From an uncultured Prevotella sp. (GTDB lineage: Bacteria > Bacteroidota > Bacteroidia > Bacteroidales > Bacteroidaceae), in contig CAAGFF010000131.1 of the NCBI GenBank assembly GCA_900769055.1, positions 1 to 5,422 of the forward strand: DNA of 5,422 bases. Reading direction: 5' to 3'. A program made the position numbers and the translations under genes. Within the stretch, counting starts at the first letter, position 1; the number at the start of each line of letters is the position of its first letter. Below are positions 1 to 5,422 of this stretch, one piece after another. The notes below the pieces were generated by a model. It saw only the letters and a program-made list of their open reading frames with translations. It was not told the DNA's origin and did not search any database.

Positions 1-1278
1 GACAAGGCTGCTGCCGACTTGCAGCATGCTGCCGACCTTCTGCCATTGGATTGGGATGAAACAACTGTAGGTAAGGCCACTCTCGGTAACAATAATCTGC
101 GTATCAACAAGATTATGGCCCTCACCTTCCTCGGAAAGAACCTGCTCTTCGCCGGTTCGCCGCTGATGAACAAGGTGTCGGGCGGAGGCGCAACATATAA
201 CGCCGACTACTGCAAGCGTGCTGCTGAGGCTCTCGGTCAGGCTCTTAAGATTTGCAAGGAGACAGGTCGCTACGAACTTGCTCCATGGGATAAGTATCAG
301 GACGTGTTCATCACCTACAACCAGGGCGACAAGCTCCCCGGTCTGAAGGAAGCCATCTTCTTCGAGGATGTACGCGGTGGTATGGGTCGTTATCGCTGGA
401 ACCAGATCAACGACTGGATGTCCAACGAGATACTTGCCTCGGGTATCAAGATCTTCCCGACAGCAGGATATGTTGACCAGTTTGGTATGGCAAACGGAAA
501 GCCTATCAAGGACATCACAAAGGCTGACCCCGAAAGTGGTTATGACCCTGAATATCCTTGGCGCAACCGCGACCCGCGCTTCTACTACAACTTCATCTAT
601 GACGGTGTGAACGTGGTGAAGAACATGGCAGCATTCGGCAATGACAAGGAGAAGTGCTACGCCAGCCTTTATACTGATGGTAAGATGCGTACCAACAACC
701 CCACCAAGGCTTGTATGACAGGTTATATGAACAAGAAGTTCTGCCATCAGTGGCTTAACACTACCGATGGATATCGTGACGGTGTGGGATTCTGGCTTCA
801 GCTGATGCGTCTCGCCGATGTCTATCTGATGTATTCTGAGGCAGTAGCCAACGGTTTTGGTTCATTGACCGCCACTGCAGGTGGCTTCTCTATGAATGCT
901 CTCGATGCCATCAACACCATCCGCGACCGTGCAGGTGTTGGACATGTGGATGCAGCTTACACAGGTTCTGTTGACAAGTTTATGGAAGAGCTTCGTCGTG
1001 AGCGTGCCGTTGAGCTCTCATTCGAGGGACATCGCTTCACCGACCTGCGTCGCTGGCTCCTGCTCGACAAGGCTCCTTACAACCAGAAGAAGGCAGTTTA
1101 TTTCGACCGCGGTTCTGAGCCCGACGACATCTATGCCGACCCGCAGAATGCCCATGTGCTTAACCTCCGCGAGGAAGTGCTCATCCAGCGCAACTTCTCA
1201 GAGAAGCACTACTGGTTCCCGTTCCTCCGCAACGATGTTGACATGTTCGAGGAATTCAAGCAGAATCCGGGATGGTAA
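1..1278 (+). CDS. SusD/RagB-family outer-membrane lipoprotein, 5'-truncated by the window edge (C-terminal 425 residues)
   Basis: The reading frame is open from base 1 to the TAA at 1276-1278, so the true start lies upstream; the TTG at 19 is an internal Leu codon. SusD-family proteins are surface lipoproteins that bind oligosaccharides or other nutrients and cap a SusC transporter. Counting codon 1 at base 1, family landmarks are: a helix ending in LLP (13-15), AGSPLMN (51-57), PTAGYVDQF (153-161), NRDPR (189-193), RLADVYLMYSEA (270-281), IRDRAG (307-312), ELRRERAVELSFEG (330-343), DLRRW (348-352), and the C-terminus FSEKHYWFP (399-407) with terminal QNPGW (421-425). The C-terminal SusD/RagB domain is therefore complete. 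The lipoprotein signal and the N-terminal TPR-like helices are missing. By alignment to the second SusD-like gene in this window, about 185 residues are absent, giving an estimated full length near 610 residues. Its SusC partner is probably just upstream, outside the window. No frameshift is seen. Family is confident; ligand is unknown. Confidence 0.95.
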   Translation, partial: DKAAADLQHAADLLPLDWDETTVGKATLGNNNLRINKIMALTFLGKNLLFAGSPLMNKVSGGGATYNADYCKRAAEALGQALKICKETGRYELAPWDKYQDVFITYNQGDKLPGLKEAIFFEDVRGGMGRYRWNQINDWMSNEILASGIKIFPTAGYVDQFGMANGKPIKDITKADPESGYDPEYPWRNRDPRFYYNFIYDGVNVVKNMAAFGNDKEKCYASLYTDGKMRTNNPTKACMTGYMNKKFCHQWLNTTDGYRDGVGFWLQLMRLADVYLMYSEAVANGFGSLTATAGGFSMNALDAINTIRDRAGVGHVDAAYTGSVDKFMEELRRERAVELSFEGHRFTDLRRWLLLDKAPYNQKKAVYFDRGSEPDDIYADPQNAHVLNLREEVLIQRNFSEKHYWFPFLRNDVDMFEEFKQNPGW

Positions 1279-1293
1279 TCGCACGGAGTGCGA
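1279..1293 (+). other. Perfect 6-bp hairpin immediately after the susD-like stop codon
   Basis: TCGCAC (1279-1284) and GTGCGA (1288-1293) are exact reverse complements around a 3-base GGA loop. The hairpin starts at the base right after the TAA at 1276-1278. It is followed by an A-rich tract rather than a run of T, so it does not look like an intrinsic terminator for + strand transcripts. It could be an mRNA-stabilising or processing hairpin between two co-transcribed genes. The pairing is read directly from the sequence; the function is inferred. Confidence 0.5.
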
Positions 1294-1294
1294 A

Positions 1295-1324
1295 ATTAAA
1301 GAATTAAAAAATTAAAATATTAAA
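1295..1324 (+). repeat. Short tandem repeat, ATTAAA x4 with exact 8-bp period
   Basis: ATTAAA begins at 1295, 1303, 1311 and 1319, so four copies sit exactly 8 bp apart, with variable dinucleotides between them (GA, AA, AT). The repeat fills most of the 66-bp spacer between the upstream susD-like stop and the susC-like start, and begins two bases after the hairpin at 1279-1293. Such an AT-rich array could arise by replication slippage and vary in copy number between strains. It could also lie within an A/T-rich leader that helps translation of the next gene, since Bacteroidota often start without a strong Shine-Dalgarno sequence. No match to the Bacteroides promoter pattern (TTTG near -33, TAnnTTTG near -7) was found in this spacer. 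Confidence 0.65.
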
Positions 1325-1339
1325 GTTCGTTTACGACTT
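1323..1339 (+). other. Weak bulged stem-loop just upstream of the susC-like start
   Basis: AAGT-T-CG (1323-1329) can pair with CGACTT (1334-1339), leaving T1327 bulged and a TTTA loop at 1330-1333. The stem ends five bases before the ATG at 1345, with only ATTTT between, so it would lie in the region where a ribosome loads. With six pairs and a bulge it is marginal and may be chance. Confidence 0.2.
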
Positions 1340-1344
1340 ATTTT

Positions 1345-4179
1345 ATGATTATGAAGATAAACAAGATAAACAAATTGGCAGCTATGATGGTCATCGCCCT
1401 CGTACCCTCGTGCGTGACGGTGGCAGCCGAGGATGCCGACACCACCAAGGTCAACCTTGCCTTCCGTCAGAAGGACAAACAGGACTTGCTTGGAGGTGTT
1501 GAACAGGTGGACATCAAAGAGCTGATAAAGAAAGACTACAACCAGGGTAGTCTCGATGGTCTTCAGAGCTTTGTGGGCGGTTATTCCGACGGCACCACAT
1601 GGCAGCAGTGGCCTCTCGTTCTCGTTGACGGTATGCCGCGAGATTCATGGAAGGTTGACCCGACACAGATTGAGAACATCACAGTGATGAAGGCTGCAAG
1701 TGCCGTCATCCTTTATGGAAGCCGTGCCTCCAAGGGTGCCATCCTTATCACCACCAAGCGTGGTAAGGCTCAGCCCATGGCTATCGACATTCGTGTCAAC
1801 AGCGGTCTGTATGTACCGAAGTCTTATCCGCAGTATCTCAATGCTGCAGAGTATATGACCTACTACAACCAGGCTTGCGAGAACGACGGATTGAAGCCTA
1901 AGTATGACGATGCCACCATTTATAACACGGCAGCTGGCACAGATCCTGACCGCTATCCCGACCTCAAGTATTACAACAGCGACAACCTTCGCAAGGTGTA
2001 TAACAAGACTGAGGTAATCGGTGAGGTGACTGGCGGAACTGAGAAGGCACGCTACTATGCCAACTTCGGCGCACGCTACAACAATGGTCTTATCAAGGTG
2101 GGCGACCACAAGAACGACAACAACTGGAAGTTCAACGTGACTGCTAATGTAGATCTCGACATCACTGACTGGCTCACTGCCTCAACCAATGCGGGAGTCA
2201 TCATTGAGGATGCATATAATAGCCGCGGCGACTTCTGGGGAGAGGCTGCAACCTTGCGTCCCAACTGGTATAACCCCCTTCTGCCTATCGACAGAATGGA
2301 TCCGAACAACATCGACATCCAGAACATTATCACCAATGCCAACTATAAGGTGGGTGACAAGTATCTGCTTGGCGGTCTCTCTACCAACACTACAAATATG
2401 TTGGGCGATGCCAACTTCGCAGGATATGTGCGCGACAAGTATCGTGACTTCATGTTCAAGGTGGCTCTCGATGCCGACCTCTCGATGATTACCAAGGGTC
2501 TGCGCTTCCGTACAGCCTTCGATATTGACTATTGGGACTACTACTCAGAGGGCTACAAGCTCGACTATGCAGTGTATGAGCCTACATGGGCAAACATGAA
2601 CGGCAAGGACATGATTGTAGGTCTGAAGCAGTATAACAAGGACCAGCAGTCAACCAATGAGTTTGTAGGCAGTTCGAGCGACAACCAGACAATGACGTTC
2701 TCAGCACAGTTTGACTACAACCGCACATTTAACAAGGTGCACAACGTGTCAGCAACCCTTGTTGGCTGGGGATTCCAGATTCAGAAGGCTAAGGATGCCG
2801 ACCACGGCAGTGACGACGGACTCGGTCAGGGTAGCGACGCTCACCGCACGAGCAACCTCAATCTTGGTTTGAACCTCGACTATAACTTCGCCCGTCAGTA
2901 CTACGCACAGGTTGGTCTGTCTCTCGTTCACTCAGCCAAGATGCCTGAGAACAACCGCAACGCCCTCTCTCACTCGTTTGCCCTCGGATGGCGTCTGAGC
3001 AAGGAGAAGTTCATGCAGAATGTGAAGTGGATTGACGACCTGAAACTCTCAGCCGCATACTCAAACATCTATCAGGATCTCGACGTGAGCCAGTATTATA
3101 TGTATAAATCTACATACAACTTCCAGGGTACATGGCAGCAGTGGGCCGACGGCAAGGGCGGTGGCTGGTATAACATGATGAAGCAGGGAGGTAACGACGA
3201 CATGAAGATGATGAACCGCAAGGAGTGGCGTGTTAATCTCGAAGGTTCGCTCTTCAACCGCTTCGTGACATTCGATATCAACCTTTATACTCAGGACACC
3301 AACGGTCTGTTGGCAAGAGGTAGTGCCACCTACTATCCCTCTTACTACAATGCTCTCGGTTCGTTCCTGCCTTACATCAACTTCAATGCCGACCGTCGTC
3401 AGGGTATCGACTACAACGTGACGTTCAACAAGAAGATTGGTGAGGTTGAGGCTTCTCTCGGACTCGTGGGCGGTCTTGCCAAGAACAAGGCTCTCGTTCG
3501 CGACGAGAACAATGGTGCCAACACCTATCTCAATCGTCAGGGACAGTCGCTCTACGGCTCATGGGCATACGTATGCGAAGGCTATTTCAAGGATCAGGCC
3601 GACATCGACTCACATGCAGAGCAGAAGTTTGGTGAGGTTAAGCCCGGCGACCTGAAGTACAAGGACATCAACAACGATGGTGTAGTTGACAGCAACGACC
3701 AGATCAATCTCGGTAACGGTACTCCTACATATTATTATGGTTTGAACATGACCTTGAAGTGGAAGAACTTCACTCTCTTCGCTCGTGCAACGGGACAGGC
3801 AGGAGGTATCGGCTTCAAGAACAGCTCTTACTATTGGATTAACGGCGATAAGAAGTACTCAGAGGTAGTGCTCGGAGCATGGACACCAGAGACAGCATCT
3901 ACTGCCACCTATCCACGTCTCACTACAACAGGTAATGACAACAACTTCCGCAACTCAACCTACTGGCAGTACTCCACCAACTGTTTCACTCTCGACAAGG
4001 TGCAGCTCACCTACGACATGCCAAGCAGCTGGTTTGAGAACAAGATTGTCAAGGGCTTGAGCGTATATCTCAGCGGAAGCGACCTTCTCACCATCGCCAA
4101 GGAACGCAAGCACATGGAGTTGAGCATATATGGTCCTCAGTGCCGCTTCTATAACCTCGGTGCGACAATCAAGTTCTAA
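1345..4179 (+). CDS. SusC-family TonB-dependent outer-membrane transporter, short N-terminal variant
   Basis: This complete gene of 944 residues encodes a TonB-dependent barrel that imports nutrients bound by its SusD-like partner. Residues 1-28 read as a signal peptide: Lys-rich start, hydrophobic core near 11-22, probable cleavage after V26-A27-A28. M3 (1351) is an equally possible start. The plug follows almost at once: VNLAFRQKDKQDLLGGV (36-52), then LVLVDGMPRD (91-100), DPTQIENITVMKAASAV (105-121), LYGSRASKG (123-131) and LITTKRGK (134-141), all classic SusC plug motifs. From about residue 150 to the end it is rich in alternating aromatic and polar strands and ends in Phe (NLGATIKF), as expected of a barrel. 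D774-N776-D778-G779-D782-D785 form an EF-hand-like loop. Usual SusC length is about 1000-1100 residues; the shortfall matches absence of the carboxypeptidase-regulatory-like domain before the plug. It lies 66 bp after one susD-like gene and 90 bp before another, consistent with an operon. Substrate unknown. Confidence 0.95.
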   Translation: MIMKINKINKLAAMMVIALVPSCVTVAAEDADTTKVNLAFRQKDKQDLLGGVEQVDIKELIKKDYNQGSLDGLQSFVGGYSDGTTWQQWPLVLVDGMPRDSWKVDPTQIENITVMKAASAVILYGSRASKGAILITTKRGKAQPMAIDIRVNSGLYVPKSYPQYLNAAEYMTYYNQACENDGLKPKYDDATIYNTAAGTDPDRYPDLKYYNSDNLRKVYNKTEVIGEVTGGTEKARYYANFGARYNNGLIKVGDHKNDNNWKFNVTANVDLDITDWLTASTNAGVIIEDAYNSRGDFWGEAATLRPNWYNPLLPIDRMDPNNIDIQNIITNANYKVGDKYLLGGLSTNTTNMLGDANFAGYVRDKYRDFMFKVALDADLSMITKGLRFRTAFDIDYWDYYSEGYKLDYAVYEPTWANMNGKDMIVGLKQYNKDQQSTNEFVGSSSDNQTMTFSAQFDYNRTFNKVHNVSATLVGWGFQIQKAKDADHGSDDGLGQGSDAHRTSNLNLGLNLDYNFARQYYAQVGLSLVHSAKMPENNRNALSHSFALGWRLSKEKFMQNVKWIDDLKLSAAYSNIYQDLDVSQYYMYKSTYNFQGTWQQWADGKGGGWYNMMKQGGNDDMKMMNRKEWRVNLEGSLFNRFVTFDINLYTQDTNGLLARGSATYYPSYYNALGSFLPYINFNADRRQGIDYNVTFNKKIGEVEASLGLVGGLAKNKALVRDENNGANTYLNRQGQSLYGSWAYVCEGYFKDQADIDSHAEQKFGEVKPGDLKYKDINNDGVVDSNDQINLGNGTPTYYYGLNMTLKWKNFTLFARATGQAGGIGFKNSSYYWINGDKKYSEVVLGAWTPETASTATYPRLTTTGNDNNFRNSTYWQYSTNCFTLDKVQLTYDMPSSWFENKIVKGLSVYLSGSDLLTIAKERKHMELSIYGPQCRFYNLGATIKF

Positions 4180-4217
4180 ATTCTAAATGAAGAATGAAGA
4201 ATGAAGAGTGAAGAATG
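4174..4217 (+). repeat. Heptanucleotide repeat tract starting across the susC-like stop codon
   Basis: Successive 7-base units run in register from 4174: TTCTAAA (4174), TTCTAAA (4181), TGAAGAA (4188), TGAAGAA (4195), TGAAGAG (4202), TGAAGAA (4209), then TG. The first unit contains the last sense codon (TTC, Phe) and the TAA stop of the transporter gene, and the second unit is an exact copy of it. The tract then moves to a second heptamer with the same period. This fits stepwise slippage at the 3' end of the gene. Loss or gain of a unit would leave the protein unchanged but alter the spacer. Periodicity is seen directly; mechanism and function are inferred. Confidence 0.65.
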
Positions 4218-4248
4218 TTCCAAATATAGAATGTTCTGAGTGAAGAAT
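4206..4248 (+). repeat. Interspersed short direct repeats in the susC-susD spacer
   Basis: AGAATGTTC occurs at 4212-4220 and 4228-4236 (16 bp apart). GAGTGAAGAAT occurs at 4206-4216 and 4238-4248 (32 bp apart). The second GAGTGAAGAAT runs into the palindrome AGAATTCT (4244-4251). These overlap the end of the heptamer tract and look like a partial duplication of it. The rest of the spacer to 4269 is A-rich and leads into the ATG at 4270. No terminator with a T-run is visible, supporting read-through from the transporter gene into the lipoprotein gene. Confidence 0.45.
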
Positions 4249-4269
4249 TCTCAAAAAAAGAAGAAAATT

Positions 4270-5422
4270 ATGAAGAAATATATTTTTATAGCAATGGCGG
4301 CGACGATGGTTCTCACCAGCTGTGACGACCTCTTCTCGCCTGCCAAGGACAACTTCAAGGACTTGTCGATGATGGAGACTGACAACAACTTCGGTCAGAG
4401 CTTCCTTATGGACGGTTATTCTGCTGTGCCGGGTTATTATGACAATACCGACTGGGCAACAGATGATGCCGTGACCAACGACAAGACTAATAGCATGATG
4501 AAGATGGCTACTGGTTCGTGGGCATCCAACTATAACCCCATCGAATGTTGGGGACGCAGTTTGGCTGCTATCCAGTATCTGAACATCTATATCGCCAACG
4601 GCGAGAGAGTAAACTATGTGAAGGATCCCGCTGCCAACGAACTTTTCCGTATGCGTACCATGGGTGAGGCCTACGGACTGCGTGCCCTCCACTACTACTA
4701 CCTGCTCCGTGCACATGGTGGTGTGAGCAATGATGGCGAATATCTCGGTGTGCCTCTGCTCCTGGAATTTCAGGATGCAGCTGCCGACTTCAACCAGCCT
4801 CGTGCCACCTTCGCCGAAATCTATAATCAGATTCAGAGCGACCTGAAGAAGGCAGAGGAACTGCTTCCCGATGTTTATGGAGATGCGACCACCGACGATG
4901 ATGTTCCTGCAAAATATCGCAGCATCACCACACAGTTTGGTGTGTATAACCGTGCCTTTGGCGACTACAACCGTCTGCTCTTCAGCGGTCTTATCGCCAA
5001 GTCGTTCCGTTCTCGTCTTACCCTCTTGGCAGCCTCTCCGCTCTATGCCGAGGCTAATGTTGCCACTTGGAAGGACGCTGCCGACGCAGCAGCAAGCGTA
5101 CTCGATGTATTGGGCGGTCTTAACGGTCTCGACCCCAATGGTGTGACATACTACGATAATGACTCTGAAATCAACAGCTTTGCCTCGGGTTCGGTAACAA
5201 AGGAAATCATCTGGCGTGAGAACGTGGGCGGTGCAAGCACCTCGTTGGAGGAAGACAACTATCCTCCCTCGCTTTTCGGAAAGGGACGCACCAACCCCAC
5301 ACAGAACCTTGTGGATGCCTTCCCGATGGCAAGCGGTTATCCTATCAGTGCAAGCGACGAGTATGACTCCGACTTCCCCTTCGACAACCGCGACCCGCGT
5401 CTCTTGAAGTACATCCTCTGCA
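4270..5422 (+). CDS. SusD/RagB-family outer-membrane lipoprotein, 3'-truncated by the window edge (first 384 codons)
   Basis: The ATG at 4270 opens a frame that stays open to the window end. Residues 1-17 are a lipoprotein signal (MKKYIFIAM start, hydrophobic run, lipobox LTSC) with the lipidated cysteine at C18, followed by D19-D20; acidic residues after the Cys are typical of Bacteroidota lipoproteins sent to the cell surface. Other landmarks are WATDDAVTND (62-71), GEAYGLRALHYYYLLRAHGG (132-151, the conserved N-terminal SusD helix), IYNQIQSDLKKAEELLP (184-200), AASPL near the centre, PTQNLVDAFPMASGYPI (343-359) and NRDPR (373-377). The gene begins 90 bp after the susC-like stop, and susC-then-susD is the standard order, so it is the probable lid of that transporter. 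The C-terminal SusD domain is cut off. By spacing against the upstream SusD-like protein, about 225 residues are missing, for an expected length near 610. The A-rich stretch before the ATG (4253-4267) fits Bacteroidota start regions. Ligand unknown. Confidence 0.94.
   Translation, partial: MKKYIFIAMAATMVLTSCDDLFSPAKDNFKDLSMMETDNNFGQSFLMDGYSAVPGYYDNTDWATDDAVTNDKTNSMMKMATGSWASNYNPIECWGRSLAAIQYLNIYIANGERVNYVKDPAANELFRMRTMGEAYGLRALHYYYLLRAHGGVSNDGEYLGVPLLLEFQDAAADFNQPRATFAEIYNQIQSDLKKAEELLPDVYGDATTDDDVPAKYRSITTQFGVYNRAFGDYNRLLFSGLIAKSFRSRLTLLAASPLYAEANVATWKDAADAAASVLDVLGGLNGLDPNGVTYYDNDSEINSFASGSVTKEIIWRENVGGASTSLEEDNYPPSLFGKGRTNPTQNLVDAFPMASGYPISASDEYDSDFPFDNRDPRLLKYILC

Noticed and set aside
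19..21. TTG as a start codon for the first gene
   Set aside because: The frame is open back to base 1 and the residues before it continue the SusD helix leading to LLP. The gene is cut by the window edge.
896..1315. 139-codon open frame on the + strand overlapping the end of the first susD-like gene
   Set aside because: It is out of frame with conserved SusD C-terminal motifs and gives a Ser/Thr/Arg-rich product without domain features, as expected of a frame shadow.
1279..1344. Intrinsic terminator after the first susD-like gene
   Set aside because: The hairpin is followed by an A-rich tract, not a T-run, on the + strand. On the - strand the T-rich side precedes the hairpin, so it is not a normal terminator in that direction either.
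1279..1344. Bacteroides-type promoter upstream of the transporter gene
   Set aside because: No TAnnTTTG with a TTTG element at suitable spacing is present. AT-richness alone is not enough, and co-transcription from upstream is simpler.
1645..2109. 154-codon open frame on the - strand inside the transporter gene
   Set aside because: It is fully antisense to the plug and first barrel strands of a well-supported SusC gene. The Val/Leu-rich product mirrors GAC/AAC/AAG codon use rather than being a real membrane protein.
4187..4217. CRISPR array or small ORF from the ATGAAGA repeats
   Set aside because: Units are only 7 bp with no spacers, so it is not CRISPR. The ATG codons in the tract run into nearby stop codons and encode only short repeat peptides.
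4183..4716. 177-codon open frame on the - strand covering the spacer and the start of the second susD-like gene
   Set aside because: It lies antisense to a clear lipoprotein signal and SusD N-terminus, and its tail is a translation of the repeat tract. It shows no recognisable domain and is a shadow of biased codon use.

Overview
The window looks like chromosomal DNA from a Bacteroidota species, most likely a Bacteroidales member in the Prevotella/Bacteroides range. This rests on back-to-back SusC/SusD-type nutrient-uptake genes, a Bacteroidota-style lipoprotein signal (LTSC followed by acidic residues), A-rich start regions without a clear Shine-Dalgarno sequence, and coding sequence near even base composition broken by very AT-rich, repeat-bearing spacers. 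The genus is an inference and cannot be fixed from this sequence alone.

All genes lie on the + strand, in the order susD-like (5' end missing), susC-like (complete), susD-like (3' end missing). Positions 1-1278 are the C-terminal 425 residues of a SusD/RagB-family outer-membrane lipoprotein. A 66-bp spacer follows (1279-1344), with a perfect short hairpin directly after the stop and an 8-bp-period ATTAAA repeat. Positions 1345-4179 encode a 944-residue SusC-family TonB-dependent transporter. It goes from a signal peptide almost straight into the plug domain and lacks the usual N-terminal carboxypeptidase-regulatory-like domain. A 90-bp spacer (4180-4269) carries an in-register 7-bp repeat that begins inside the last codons of the transporter gene. 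Positions 4270-5422 are the first 384 codons of a second SusD-like lipoprotein, the likely partner of the transporter.

The transporter and the second lipoprotein would form one SusCD complex. The lipoprotein acts as a surface-exposed, ligand-binding lid over the TonB-driven barrel. The upstream lipoprotein probably belongs to another SusCD pair whose SusC lies outside the window, so this would be a locus with two SusCD pairs in a row, possibly part of a polysaccharide utilization locus. No glycoside hydrolase, sigma/anti-sigma pair or other regulator is in view, so the substrate cannot be named.

I found no RNA gene, mobile element, CRISPR array or convincing promoter or terminator, and nothing I can defend as a previously undescribed system. 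The least ordinary parts are the two repeat-bearing spacers and the shortened SusC N-terminus.
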